The translations under genes and the position numbers were made by a program. A stretch of DNA of 37,228 bases from Clostridia bacterium (GTDB taxonomy: Bacteria; Bacillota; Clostridia; Oscillospirales; Butyricicoccaceae): NCBI GenBank assembly GCA_021205365.1, contig JAJPXP010000051.1:1-37228 (forward strand), written 5' to 3'. Shown here in pieces: positions 23,127 to 33,500 of this stretch. The notes below the pieces were generated by a model. The model ran no database searches. It was not told the DNA's origin and saw nothing but the letters and a program-made list of their open reading frames with translations. Numbering within the stretch: the stretch's first letter is position 1; the number at the start of each line of letters is the position of its first letter.

Positions 23127-24608
23127 ATGAAAAAACGACTGCTTTCTCTTCTGTTGTCTGTTTGCTGTGTGGGAGGTTCCCTCATCCCAGCTCTCGCCGT
23201 CGATGCCACTGCCTCAACAGAAGTGACAGACCCTACCCTTGTGCTCCCCTATTGCGAGTCGGAAGACCCTCTATCTGCTAAAGACCACACAAGAAGTGCT
23301 GATTCCGCTTCTTCTGACAATACAATCTTTGAAAAGATTTACGGTTCTTCAAAATCTTCCCGGTACAGTGGATTTACCAATAAAACATACACCATCCCAT
23401 CTGGCTACAATGTCTATGACGGCATTGACGTTTCCAAGTGGGACGGCAATATTAACTGGACCAAGGTAAGCAACGATGGTGTGGACTTTGCATTTATCCG
23501 CGTTGGTTACCGCGGAACCAGCAACGGCGCTTTGTATCAGGACCCGAACTTCACTACTTACATGCAAAATGCCGCAAGTGCTCATATTCCGGTGGGTGTT
23601 TATGTGTTCTCCCAGGCGCTGACACAGGCGGAAGCCCAAGCGGAAGCAAATTTTGCCCTGGAACGCGTGGCAGCTTACAATATTCAGCTTCCGATTGTTA
23701 TGGATTACGAATATTATAACGGCACCGGCAGGCTGGATACAGCCCACCTCTCCAGATCCCAGAAAACACAGAATGTCCTTGCATTTTGCGAGACGATTCG
23801 TGCAGCCGGCTATCAGCCAATGGTTTATGCCAATAAAAGCTTCTTGACTGACGACCTGTACATGGATCAGGTGAACAGTGCCGCACATATCTGGCTTGCA
23901 AATTACACAACCAATACAACCTATTCCGGCAGCTACGATTTCTGGCAGTATGCTGAAAATGGTTATGTCAGCGGTATCAACACCGAAGTAGACTGCAATT
24001 TCTTCTTTACCACTGGTTCTCTGGTTTCAGATGATTACATTTGCGGCTTTAAGGACGTTTTTTCCTCTCAATGGTATGCAGATGCTGTCTCCTTTGCCTA
24101 CAATAACGGTTTGATGAGCGGTACCTCGGCTACAACTTTCCGTCCAAATGATTCCATGACCCGCACCATGATGGCACAGATCCTGTATAATTTCTGCGGA
24201 AAACCAGCAGTTACTTATTCAAATATTTACTCCGATGTTCCTGCCGGCACATGGTATACAAATGCCGTTATCTGGGCTGCTGAAAATAATATTATGGCAG
24301 GCTACGGCAATGGTAAATTCGGTGTAAATGATGTCATCTCCCGTGAGCAGATCGCTACAGTATTGTACAATTTTTCAAATCAGAATGATCTTGAAACCAG
24401 CTCCCGCGATGATCTGAACAACTACAGTGATGCATCCTCTATCTCGAATTACGCAGTAGAACCGATGCAGTGGGCGGTATCTACCAATATCCTGTCTGGC
24501 CGCAGTACAACGACACTTGCCCCGCTCAGCAATGCAACCCGTGCAGAATGCGCACAGATCTTTAAAAATTATCTGACGGGTATTGCGTCCTCCCTGATGG
24601 ATGCATAA
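23127..24608 (+). CDS. Secreted GH25 lysozyme with SLH repeats
   Basis: Cell-surface muramidase that cleaves peptidoglycan glycan strands. 493 residues. Signal peptide MKKRLLSLLLSVCC with cleavage likely after ALA (about residue 27), a Ser-rich linker, and a GH25 barrel (about 95-300). Its catalytic-face acids lie in YDGIDVSKWDG and in IVMDYEYYNG; DFWQYAENG and TEVDCNFFF close the domain. Three S-layer-homology repeats follow (starting at about FKDVFSSQWYADAV, YSDVPAGTWYTNAV and YSDASSISNYAVEP), which would bind pyruvylated wall polymer. Start 23127 is preferred over an ATG at 23118 because AAAGGA overlaps the latter and the signal peptide begins at MKKR. It is a single gene with its own promoter and terminator. 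The role may be wall turnover or killing of competitors. Confidence 0.94.
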   Translation: MKKRLLSLLLSVCCVGGSLIPALAVDATASTEVTDPTLVLPYCESEDPLSAKDHTRSADSASSDNTIFEKIYGSSKSSRYSGFTNKTYTIPSGYNVYDGIDVSKWDGNINWTKVSNDGVDFAFIRVGYRGTSNGALYQDPNFTTYMQNAASAHIPVGVYVFSQALTQAEAQAEANFALERVAAYNIQLPIVMDYEYYNGTGRLDTAHLSRSQKTQNVLAFCETIRAAGYQPMVYANKSFLTDDLYMDQVNSAAHIWLANYTTNTTYSGSYDFWQYAENGYVSGINTEVDCNFFFTTGSLVSDDYICGFKDVFSSQWYADAVSFAYNNGLMSGTSATTFRPNDSMTRTMMAQILYNFCGKPAVTYSNIYSDVPAGTWYTNAVIWAAENNIMAGYGNGKFGVNDVISREQIATVLYNFSNQNDLETSSRDDLNNYSDASSISNYAVEPMQWAVSTNILSGRSTTTLAPLSNATRAECAQIFKNYLTGIASSLMDA

Positions 24609-24625
24609 CAACAATTTACATATTG

Positions 24626-24657
24626 AAAAAGGCATTTCCAATTGGAAATGCCTTTTT
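24626..24657. terminator. Bidirectional terminator, perfect 32-base palindrome
   Basis: AAAAAGGCATTTCC (24626-24639), AATT, GGAAATGCCTTTTT (24644-24657); ends the lysozyme gene and the sbcDC-trmO operon. Confidence 0.92.
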
Positions 24658-24663
24658 ACGTGC

Positions 24664-25353
24664 TTATTTTTCCCTGCTGACACTACAAACGGTCAGCACA
24701 TCATTGTTCACCCGGAACTTCACTTCCATGCCTGCAAATGCCATCCCATACATCCGGTCCGGATCATCCTGATAGGATGGACGCGGATCATGTGCAAGTA
24801 CACCGGTCAATGCATCCCGTCGTTCCTCCGGTACCTGTTCCAGCCACTGTTTTGGAAAATCCACTTGTAACGTATGACCGCTGGTATTCTGCGTAAAGCC
24901 TCCCGTGGCGTCGGGATGATTGTCTGCATATGGGATAAATGGCTTGATATCATAGATTGGTGTGCCATCCATCAAATCTGCACCGGATACATACAGCACC
25001 GGTCCATCCTTGGTATGCAAATCCATGCCGTCCAGCCGGACGCTGGACAGCCCAACCGGATTGGGACGGAATGGGGAACGGGTTGCAAATACACCCATAC
25101 GTGTATTTCCTCCCAAACGCGGCGGGCGGACTGTTGGTGACCATTCCTTCCGGACACTTCTGGAAAACTGCCAAATCAGCCAGATATGGGAAAATTCCTC
25201 CAGTCCCCGGAGGGCATCAGGATTCCGGTATTCCGGCTCAAAGACAATGCTGGCTTTCAGGGACTCCACAATACCGCTCTGACGCGGGATACCGAACTTT
25301 GTCGGGAAATCCGTATGGATTGTTGCAATCACTTTCATCTCATTGCTGTTCAT
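24664..25353 (-). CDS. trmO: tRNA (N6-threonylcarbamoyladenosine(37)-N6)-methyltransferase TrmO
   Basis: S-adenosylmethionine-dependent enzyme (UPF0066/TsaA family) that methylates t6A37 in threonine tRNA. 229 residues, close to the family length. Typical stretches: LEEFSHIWLIWQFSRS, TRMGVFATRSPFRPNPVGLS and LMDGTPIYDIKPFIPYAD. The ATG at 25353 is chosen because GGGGTG lies 8 bases upstream; a GTG at 25362 and an ATG at 25338 are alternatives. It begins 5 bases after the sbcC stop, so it is the last gene of the sbcD-sbcC-trmO unit. A functional link to DNA-end processing is not evident; the pairing is likely transcriptional convenience. Confidence 0.93.
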   Translation of the reverse strand: MNSNEMKVIATIHTDFPTKFGIPRQSGIVESLKASIVFEPEYRNPDALRGLEEFSHIWLIWQFSRSVRKEWSPTVRPPRLGGNTRMGVFATRSPFRPNPVGLSSVRLDGMDLHTKDGPVLYVSGADLMDGTPIYDIKPFIPYADNHPDATGGFTQNTSGHTLQVDFPKQWLEQVPEERRDALTGVLAHDPRPSYQDDPDRMYGMAFAGMEVKFRVNNDVLTVCSVSREK

Positions 25354-25358
25354 ATCCT

Positions 25359-28300
25359 TCACCCCGTAACAATATGCGCTGTACTGCCATGTGTACTGCG
25401 CTGCACAACAATCTGCTTTCCAATGCGATCCTTCAGTTCCGTCACATGAGAGATAATACCAATTAACCGATCCCCGCCGGACAGCTTGACCAGTACCGAA
25501 ATGGCCTGCTCCAACGCTGTACCGTCCAAAGAACCAAAGCCTTCATCGATAAAAACAGTCTCTACACGCACACCTCCGGCATAGCTCTGAATCACATCAG
25601 ACATTCCCAATGCAAGTGCCAGCGCACCGAGGAAGGATTCTCCGCCGGACAATGTCTTGACAGAACGGCATCTTCCGGTATAATAATCCATCACATCGAT
25701 ATCCAGCCCGGTCTGGCTGCGGTTGTTTTCTGCTTTTTTCCTTCGCTGCATTTCATAGCGCCCCTGCGTCATATCACGCAATCGCAAGTTTGCACGCTGC
25801 AGAACCCGTTCAAAATACGCCGCTTGGACATACTGTTCCAGCATCAGCTTCTGCTTGCCGTTCAGCTCACCGTTGGCAGTCTGTGACAATTCACGCAGTG
25901 CTGCTGTCTGCTGTTCCAGTTCCTCCAGCTGTTGCTGTACCGCGACAATTTTTTGCAAAATACCGGTATTGATTCGTATCCGCTCAGACAGCTGGTTCCG
26001 CTGCGTTTCACAGGTATGGCAGGCAGCTTCTGCCTGTTCTCTTGCCTGAATCAGCTGCTCCATATCTGCCAGCTCACCCTTCGGCGCTGCTGCAGCATAT
26101 TCCTTTTCCAGCTTGACTGCGGCTACAAAATCCTGCGTGAATTTCTGTACAGCATGTTCGCGGCTCTGTAATTCTTCCGGTGCAAGCAGAGCCTGCTGGT
26201 AAGCATCTCCAGTGGCAAAGCCTGCTTCTGTCAGGGCTGCTTTCCATTCCTGTACCGCTTTTTCCACACACCGTATCGACTGCTGCAGCTGTCCTTTTTC
26301 TGCTTCCAGGACTTCCTGCGCACTTGCCAGCTTCCGTTGATGCTGTTCCCATGCTGTTTTTGCTTCATCCAATTGCTTTGTCAGGCTGTCCCGTTGGGAT
26401 TTCTTCTCCTGCAGCTGTTTTTCCAGCAGCTGCAGGTCATCGAATGGAATAGCTGCCCGCAATGCCTGCGCCGCAGCTTTGGCAGCTTCTGCCTGTGTTT
26501 CTGCCTGATGCCAGTCTGTTTCCGCCTGTCTGGCTTCTGCTTCCAGCTTTGGCTGTTCCTCCAACAGGCTATCTCGTTTTTTCTGAATAACGAGTCCTTC
26601 TTTTTCCTGTCTGGCAAGCTCAGTTCCCTGCTGTTGCAGTGCAAGCGTGTTTGCCTGCTGCTTTTTTTGTGCAAGAATCAGATCCGAATGGGATACTTCC
26701 ACAGTTTCAAAAAGCTCCTGCAAAACCCGCTTAACATTTTTTCGTGCGGCTTCCGTTTTGGATTGGCTGCCTGCACAGGCAACGCTTTGTTTGTGCAGCG
26801 CTGCACGATAATCTTCCATAGCCTGCTTTTCTGTTTCCATCTGCCGCTCAGAAGGTATATCCTGTTCCGGTACAGCCGGTCTGGGATGTTCCAGAGAACC
26901 GCAAACCGGACAGGGGACATCATCCCGTAGGGATTTAGCCAGAATGCCTGCCTGTCCACGAAGCCAGGCAAGCTCATGCCTGCGATACAGCTGCTCTGCT
27001 GCTGAGAATTTGCGTTCCAGTATCAAATATTGCTTTTGTTCTGTCTCCTGCTCCTTTTGACAGGCTTCCAGCTCCTCCATGAAACCGGATGCTGTTTGCA
27101 TGCGTTCTTCCAGCTTTTTGGATTCCTTCCACGCAATGCGCTTCTCCGCCAGCTTCATCTGGATATCATGCAGGATTTCCACTTGTTTTCCCATCGCATC
27201 CAGCTGTTTCTGCTGTTCTGCCAGTGCTGCCGTTTTCTGCTCAGCAAGAATCTGTTTTTCCTTTACAGCCTTGGCTTTCTGCTCTGCCAGCTTATGCTTC
27301 TGTTTCCATTCTGCAGCTTTATCCTGTGCATCCGCAAGTCTGGTAATTTCCTGCTCCCATGCAGCCAGCTGTGGCTCTTTTTTTCTAACCGTTTCATATG
27401 CCTGCTGCAGCACAGGCGCAGCCTTTTCCAGCTCCTGCACTGTACTTTCGCGCTGTGCAACACTGTTCCGTTGCTGCTGCTCCCGCTGCTGTTCGGTCTG
27501 CCATGTATTCCATTTCGGCAAAACAACGTCTCTTGCCTTCCGGGCACGTGCAAGCTGCTGTTTTTGCTGCTCCATTTCCGGCTGCCGGGCTGTCAGCAGC
27601 TCCAGCTGCTTTTTTACCGCCTGCCACTTTTCCTGTGCATCCTTTTCCTGTTTTGCTTTGACTACAGCTTCAATTGCCTGTGTCTGAAGCTGTCGCAGCT
27701 GGTTAAGCTGCTCCTCCGCATTCTGCAATCGCGCTGTATCCTCCGCATTCTGCATTGTAATGCCTTGCAGCAGAACAGAAAAGTCCTGCTCCTGCGCCAA
27801 TGAACTGTTTTCCTGGATACGGAAACCCTCTGCATATTGCTGTACTGCCCTTCGGGCCTGCTCACATTTTTTATTCCATTCGAGATATTCTGCTTTGATC
27901 TGTTTCTGCAGCTGCACCAATTGTTCTGTATGAAAAACCCGGCGGATGATTTCTGCACGGGAACGGCTGTCTGCGGTCAACAGTTTGAGAAATTCGCCCT
28001 GTGCAATCATGGAAATCTGTTTAAAGGACTGACAGCCAACCCCCAGCAGCTGTTCTACCGCTTCTGTCACAGCGCTGGCACCCGCAACGGTAGAACCATC
28101 CGGATATTTCAGGACTGCTTTTGGGTTTTGTGTCACCGTACCGGCTCCACGTTTTTTGGGACGTTCATATTTCGGAATCCGTTCGATATAATATTCCGCT
28201 CCGGCATGAGAAAAACGGAAATCAACATAGGTTTCCGCATCCGGCTTGGCAAAGTCTGAGCGAAGCTGATCAGAAGCACGCTGGGAACCGCTGACTTCAC

Positions 28301-28460
28301 CGAACAGGGCAAAACAAATGGCATCAAAAATGCTGGTTTTTCCTGCCCCGGTATCCCCCGTCACCAGAAACAGGCCATTGCCGCCAAATGCTTCCATAGA
28401 GATTGACATTTTACCGGAATACGGGCCAAACGCACTGACCGTCAGTTCAATCGGCTTCAT
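25359..28460 (-). CDS. sbcC: SbcC (Rad50-like) ATPase subunit of the SbcCD nuclease
   Basis: SMC-like ATPase that, with SbcD, processes DNA ends and cleaves hairpins and palindromes. 1033 residues. Walker A in GDTGAGKTSIFDAI (about residues 34-47), long coiled coils rich in Gln and Glu, a zinc hook CPVCG at about residue 486, a second coiled coil, then the ABC signature LSGGESFLGALALALG and Walker B TVFIDEGFGSLD. The start at 28460 has GGAGG 6 bases upstream; the longer frame overlaps more of sbcD and lacks a site. The overlap with sbcD is 14 bases. Several perfect palindromes act as terminators in this window, the type of sequence this enzyme can attack when extruded. Confidence 0.96.
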   Translation of the reverse strand: MKPIELTVSAFGPYSGKMSISMEAFGGNGLFLVTGDTGAGKTSIFDAICFALFGEVSGSQRASDQLRSDFAKPDAETYVDFRFSHAGAEYYIERIPKYERPKKRGAGTVTQNPKAVLKYPDGSTVAGASAVTEAVEQLLGVGCQSFKQISMIAQGEFLKLLTADSRSRAEIIRRVFHTEQLVQLQKQIKAEYLEWNKKCEQARRAVQQYAEGFRIQENSSLAQEQDFSVLLQGITMQNAEDTARLQNAEEQLNQLRQLQTQAIEAVVKAKQEKDAQEKWQAVKKQLELLTARQPEMEQQKQQLARARKARDVVLPKWNTWQTEQQREQQQRNSVAQRESTVQELEKAAPVLQQAYETVRKKEPQLAAWEQEITRLADAQDKAAEWKQKHKLAEQKAKAVKEKQILAEQKTAALAEQQKQLDAMGKQVEILHDIQMKLAEKRIAWKESKKLEERMQTASGFMEELEACQKEQETEQKQYLILERKFSAAEQLYRRHELAWLRGQAGILAKSLRDDVPCPVCGSLEHPRPAVPEQDIPSERQMETEKQAMEDYRAALHKQSVACAGSQSKTEAARKNVKRVLQELFETVEVSHSDLILAQKKQQANTLALQQQGTELARQEKEGLVIQKKRDSLLEEQPKLEAEARQAETDWHQAETQAEAAKAAAQALRAAIPFDDLQLLEKQLQEKKSQRDSLTKQLDEAKTAWEQHQRKLASAQEVLEAEKGQLQQSIRCVEKAVQEWKAALTEAGFATGDAYQQALLAPEELQSREHAVQKFTQDFVAAVKLEKEYAAAAPKGELADMEQLIQAREQAEAACHTCETQRNQLSERIRINTGILQKIVAVQQQLEELEQQTAALRELSQTANGELNGKQKLMLEQYVQAAYFERVLQRANLRLRDMTQGRYEMQRRKKAENNRSQTGLDIDVMDYYTGRCRSVKTLSGGESFLGALALALGMSDVIQSYAGGVRVETVFIDEGFGSLDGTALEQAISVLVKLSGGDRLIGIISHVTELKDRIGKQIVVQRSTHGSTAHIVTG

Positions 28461-29607
28461 TGTCGTCCTCCATTCTGCGGCAGATATCTGCAATCCTGTC
28501 TTCCTGCCATTGTGTCATTTCTTTTCCGTTCTGTTCTGCAAAAAACTGTGCAAACAGCTGCGCAGCCGTCAGCTGCCTGACCGCATCCTCCTTTTGTAGG
28601 CCCTCGGAATCCGCTGCTCTGGTACGGGTATTGTCAAAATCCAGCCGCATCAGATTGGGATAGACCGCTTTTAATGCCCCCTGCGGGTCATATAATTCTT
28701 CCTCATCCGTCAGAATAATACGGATGTAATCCTCTGCCTCTCCCGCCTGCACCGCCAGTTCAGAGGTCACATCTTCCAGTCTGCCACGAATTTCCCGCAA
28801 ATCATGTCGTGGTTTCAGCGGCAGGAGTTCAATTTCCGGTTCTCCGGCGGTATGTATTGTTACCAATGGGACAGATTTTGCATACCGGGCCTCGGAAAAA
28901 GAATATTTCAATGGAGAACCCGAATAACGTACGCTGTCGCGTCCAAGCCTCTGAGGACGGTGGATATGTCCCAAAGCAGCATAATCATACCGGTCAAACA
29001 GCGCTACATCTACAGCATCTACACCGCCAATCGGAATGATTTCGGATTCCGACTGCGCTGGAAGTTCCCCGCCGACTGTTACAAAGGTATGTGCAAGCAG
29101 GACATGCCGGGCATGTTCGTCCCACTGCGCTCGCTCCAGTACAGCTTGCACCGCACATTGCTGATTGCTCTTTTCGAGCTTCAGCTTTTCCTTTAGCTCC
29201 ATCGGCCGCAGCCAGGGCAGTAAATGGAACTGTACCTGGCAGCCGTCTGCATCACACAGTGTGACAGCTTCCACTTCACTGTCAAAGGTGCCTGCCAGAT
29301 GCATTCCCTGCTGTGCCAGCAGTGTCCGTCCAAAATCCAGACGTTCACCGGAATCATGGTTTCCGCTGATTGCCAGCACAGTTATCTTTTCTGCGCACAG
29401 TGCAGTAAAAAAGCTGTCAAACAGGCTGACAGCTTCTCCAGATGGTACGGTTTTGTCATAAATATCACCTGCGATCAGAACAGCATCTACCTGCTGCTCC
29501 CGTGCCATCTGTACAATCTGTTCCAATACAACGCGCTGATCCTCAATCATGGAGTAGCCATACACACGCTTACCAAGATGCAGATCTCCCAGATGTAAAA
29601 ATTTCAT
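28447..29607 (-). CDS. sbcD: SbcD (Mre11-like) nuclease subunit
   Basis: Mn2+-dependent exo/endonuclease partner of SbcC. 386 residues. Phosphoesterase motifs in order: LHLGDLHLGKRV (residues 4-15), LIAGDIYDK, AISGNHDSGERL, LLAHTFVT and ALGHIHRPQRLG, which carry the Asp, His and Asn metal ligands. GAGGG lies 7 bases before the ATG at 29605-29607; a longer upstream frame has no site. The capping-domain region follows (about 260-386). First gene of the sbcD-sbcC-trmO operon, with a consensus-like promoter just upstream. Confidence 0.96.
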   Translation of the reverse strand: MKFLHLGDLHLGKRVYGYSMIEDQRVVLEQIVQMAREQQVDAVLIAGDIYDKTVPSGEAVSLFDSFFTALCAEKITVLAISGNHDSGERLDFGRTLLAQQGMHLAGTFDSEVEAVTLCDADGCQVQFHLLPWLRPMELKEKLKLEKSNQQCAVQAVLERAQWDEHARHVLLAHTFVTVGGELPAQSESEIIPIGGVDAVDVALFDRYDYAALGHIHRPQRLGRDSVRYSGSPLKYSFSEARYAKSVPLVTIHTAGEPEIELLPLKPRHDLREIRGRLEDVTSELAVQAGEAEDYIRIILTDEEELYDPQGALKAVYPNLMRLDFDNTRTRAADSEGLQKEDAVRQLTAAQLFAQFFAEQNGKEMTQWQEDRIADICRRMEDDNEAD

Positions 29608-29653
29608 TGTTATTCCCTCGTTAACGCCTGAAACCTGTCCTGTATGATTCCAT

Positions 29654-29682
29654 ATTATACTCTGAATTGCTGTATTTTTCAA
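29654..29682 (-). promoter_or_regulatory. Promoter of the sbcD operon
   Basis: On the - strand TTGAAA (29682-29677), 17-bp spacer, TATAAT (29659-29654), about 45 bases before the sbcD start. Confidence 0.7.
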
Positions 29683-29690
29683 TCGTACAG

Positions 29691-29718
29691 AAAAGAGCCG
29701 GCTGTTTCCAGCCAGCTC
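29691..29718 (-). terminator. Terminator of the RND-tetR-degV transcript
   Basis: On the - strand GAGCTGGCTG (29718-29709), loop GAAA, CAGCCGGCTC (29704-29695, one G-U), then TTTTCTG. Confidence 0.82.
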
Positions 29719-29733
29719 CATTCTATTTACATA

Positions 29734-30147
29734 TTACATATCGTCATCCAGCACCTGTACTGCTGCGCCCAGCAGATGCGGTCCTACATAAGAAGCCAGC
29801 GTACAGTCAATTTCACCGGAAAATTCCTGTACAAAATCCGGTGCGGCCGCCCGCAGCATTTCTGCAATCCTCTGGCCATCCTCCGGTGCACCGCCATGTG
29901 CCCACATGATATTATACCTCTTACTGGGGTCAATATGAGAAATGGCAACCTGAACCAGCTTTTTCATAGCAGCCTGCCGTCCACGCACCTTATGGGTACT
30001 GGAAAGTTCACCCGTTACACGGTCAAAGGAAATAATCGGTTTAATGCCAAGGGCAGTGCCAGCCAATGCGGCAATTTTGCCGATTCTTCCGCCACGCTTG
30101 AGATATTCCAGCGTATCAACAGAGAAATATGGATGGGTATTTTTCAT
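29734..30147 (-). pseudogene. DegV family protein, C-terminal half only
   Basis: DegV proteins bind fatty acids (FakB-type carriers for the acyl kinase FakA) and are about 280 residues. Only the C-terminal half remains here: YFSVDTLEYLKRGGRIGKI, ALAGTALGIKPIISF, HKVRGRQAAMKKLV and YVGPHLLGAAVQVL, which are typical. The N-terminal domain with the conserved Ser that contacts the fatty-acid head group is absent. Upstream of the NTHPYFSV segment the DNA instead belongs to the TetR gene, in another frame, so a deletion has probably joined the two. An ATG at 30145-30147 with GGAAGGAG 4 bases before it could still allow translation of 137 residues, but half a fold is unlikely to work as a carrier. 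Confidence 0.82.
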
Positions 30148-30511
30148 CAAACTCCTTCCGTTGTTCCACTGAAACAACGGTGCTCAGCGCTACCAGAGAG
30201 GAGACCGGCAGGATTTGTTGGTTTTCCAGTTCATTCAGCAACATATCCAGTACCTGGAACAGGGAAATCTCTTCCTCCAGCTGTTTTTCTATCCAATCCA
30301 GAAATATTTCCAGCGTATACAAAATTGCTCTGGAAAGAATTTCTTCCTTGGATGAGAAATATTCATATAAGGTCCCTTTGCCGATCCCAGCTGCAGTTGC
30401 GATGTCCTGTACCTTTATACTGGAAAAAGGTTTTCCACTGGCAGCGAGACGGAACAGACCATGAAATGCTGCAATTTCCTTTTTGGAATATGCTGTGGTA
30501 TTCTCAGGCAT
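30116..30511 (-). CDS. TetR-family regulator, truncated at the C-terminus
   Basis: Repressor probably of the RND exporter gene upstream. 131 residues against about 190 usual. The helix-turn-helix is intact: FSSIKVQDIATAAGIGKGTLYEYFSSKEEIL (about residues 39-69, split here by two helices). Ligand-binding helices follow (ILYTLEIFLDWIEKQLEEE, VLDMLLNELENQQ), but the domain stops after SVEQRKEFDEKYPSIFLC, whose last codons overlap the degV remnant in another frame. The last two or three helices, including the usual dimer helices, are missing. The ATG at 30511 overlaps the exporter stop by 8 bases, so it is cotranscribed and autoregulated in design. A TetR-type operator sits at the exporter promoter. 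The truncated protein may fail to dimerise, which would leave the exporter derepressed. Confidence 0.82.
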   Translation of the reverse strand: MPENTTAYSKKEIAAFHGLFRLAASGKPFSSIKVQDIATAAGIGKGTLYEYFSSKEEILSRAILYTLEIFLDWIEKQLEEEISLFQVLDMLLNELENQQILPVSSLVALSTVVSVEQRKEFDEKYPSIFLC

Positions 30512-33500
30512 CCGCCTCACCGTCCTCTTCCCCGATGTCAATCCGCTTCATTTCCTTCCTGCGGTTCAGCAGGTCATAAATGACCGGGACAATAACCAGG
30601 GTCAATATCGTCGCATAGGTCAGGCCGCCGATAACGACGATCGCCATAGCCTGTCCCATCTCGGAGCCGGTGCCGATGCCCAATGCCATGGTCGACATGG
30701 AGAGAATGGTTGTCAAAGCAGTCATCAGGATCGGGCGCATACGCATTTTACCTGCCTCTACCAGCGCTTCCCGCTTCGGCATACCGTCCAGGCGAAGCTC
30801 ATTGACACAGCTGACAAATACAATGCCATTGTTTACAACGACACCTGCCAGCAGGACAAAGCCGAGCATTGCCAGAACAGACAGCTCCTGCCGGGTGATA
30901 ATCAATGCCAGCAGGCCGCCGGTAAAAGCAAGCGGCAACGTAAACATGACGATAAACGGACTCAGCAGGCTCTGGAACTGTGCTACCATGATCAGGTAGA
31001 TAAAGATCACTGCCAGCAGAAGCATCAGAAGCACATCACCCATTGCTTCCATAATGGTTTCATTTTCACCGGTCATTTCCAGACGCATACCTTCCGGCAG
31101 CTCATAATTGTCAATGATTTTCTGTACATCACGGCTGACCAGCGCAACATTGTGGTCATCATCAACAGCAGCTGTCACCGACATCGTCCGCTCGTTGTTG
31201 GAACGGTTGATGGCAGTTGGCGCCGTGCTTTCTGTCTGGGATGCAATGGTATCCAGTACAACATCCTTTATTTCACCTGTGGTGGCGTCCGTGGATTGAA
31301 TGGTCTGTTTCATCAGGTTTTCTGTTGTAATTTCAGATGGCTTGATGACAACAACCGGAAGCTCATCTGTTCCTACAGTCAGTGTAGTAGAGTTGACTTC
31401 ATTGGTCAAATCCCCAGCCAGAGATGCATAGACCTGTGCGACGGTTAAACCTTCCCGCATCGCAGCATCCTTATTCACTGTAATAACCTTCTGCATATCC
31501 GGGTCTTCATTGCCATCAGAAATTTCTTCCAGACCTTCAACATCCTCCAGCTTTGTAGCAAGGTCTGCGCAGACCTCCTGCAGGTTATCCAGATCATTTC
31601 CATACACATCAATCTGTACGCCTGCACCGGAAACCGCACTCATATCCATCGTGGATTCCGAAACGCTCATTTCACAGTTCAAATCCTTTGTCTTTTCCGT
31701 GATTTCGTCTGCAATCGCGCTGTTGTCTGCGTCTTCCTCCAGAATCAGATAGAACGTAACGCTTTCCTCCTCCGAGGAAGAAGACAACATACTGGAGCTG
31801 CCATTCATTGCACCAACCGTCTGGACACCTTCTACTCGCTGCATGATTTCCATTGCCTTGTCCGTCACAGCTTCTGTTTCAATATCATCCGAGCCATCCG
31901 GCATAGTCAATGTCGCACTCATCTGGTTGGAGGACATTTGAGGGATAAAGGTCATACCCATCGTTGCTGTCTTAACGCCTGCAAAAGCAAGCAGTGCAAT
32001 AACAGCAATCAATGTAACAGCTCGATGGGACAGGCACCAGCGCAGAATCTTCTCATACACATGCAGGAATCCATCAAAACGGCTGTGGGAAACCGCTTTT
32101 TCTTTTTTCAGCATCGTTGAGCCCATAGCCGGTACAACAGTCAATGCCACAATCAGGGATGCTGACAGGGAATATGCAATTGTCAGGCCCATATCTGCAA
32201 AAATCTGCCGTGTCAGGCCTTCTGTAAAGACAATTGGCAGGAATACACAGATTGTTGTCAGCGTCGATGCAAAAATTGCTCCGCTCATCTGCTGTGCGCC
32301 GCGTACCGCAGCCTTTGCTGCAGGCATGCCCAAATTGCGCAGGCGGTAAATATTTTCAATAACAACAATGGAATTATCCACCAGCATACCGACGCCCAAT
32401 GCCAGACCAGACAACGAGATCATATTCAAAGTCATGTTGCTGAAATACATCAAAACAACAGCAAACAGTACACTGAGCGGGATGCTGAATGCAATAATGA
32501 TCGTCGGGCGGATATCCCGGAGGAAAATCAGCAGGACAACAACTGCCAGCAGACCGCCCATGACCAGATTGGACAGAACGTTATTGACGATCAGATGGAT
32601 ATAATCGCCCTGATCCATGAGCGGCGTGATATGTACATTTTCATCCTCTGCCTGCAGCTTCTCAATCTCTTCATTGATCGCATCAGAAACCGTAGACGTG
32701 GATGCTGTAGACTGCTTGGAGAAGCTCAGGATAACGGCATCGTTGCCGTTTACCTTTGCAAACGATCCATCGTCGTTCTCGCTGGAATATTTTACCGATG
32801 CAACATCGGAGAGCTTGATATCACCCACACCATCCATATCCATACTGAACAGGATCATGTCATTCAGCTGATCGACAGAGTTATAGGTCTTGCCAACCTT
32901 CAGGACATACGAATTGTCATCCTTATCGGAGATATAGCCAGCCGGCATTTCAAAGTTCTCTGCAATCAGGATATTGCTAATCATATCCGCTGTAACAATG
33001 CCGCTGATATCTGCAGATTCATATGCAGCGTCCCGTGCCGTTTCAAATTCAGCAGTCGCTTCATCCAGCTGGGCCTGCGCACTTTCCATGGACGCATTGC
33101 CAACTGCCAGCTGTGCTGCGCCTTCCGCCATGCTGAGCGTTGCAGTAAGCTTTGCGGCTTCCAGCTGCTCATATGCCTTCTGGGCCTCCTCCAGAGAAGA
33201 CTGCAGCTGTGTCTGCATCGCATTGGCCGCCGCCAGCTCTGTATTGATATTATTGAGTTCTGCCGTGATTTCTTCTACACGCTCATCCGCATATGCTGTG
33301 GTTGTTACCAGCGTGGTAAAATCTGCGCGGGATACGCTGGAAATCTGGGACAGATCTATCTTATCCGAGCTTATTTCCTGCAGCGCTGCAATCGCTGCGG
33401 CAAATTTTTCATCGCTCATGGAGCCGATATAGGTTGCCGGATCTTTCAATGCTTCCAGCATCTTGGCAGAGTTATCCGCAATGCTGGTAATATCATCCGA

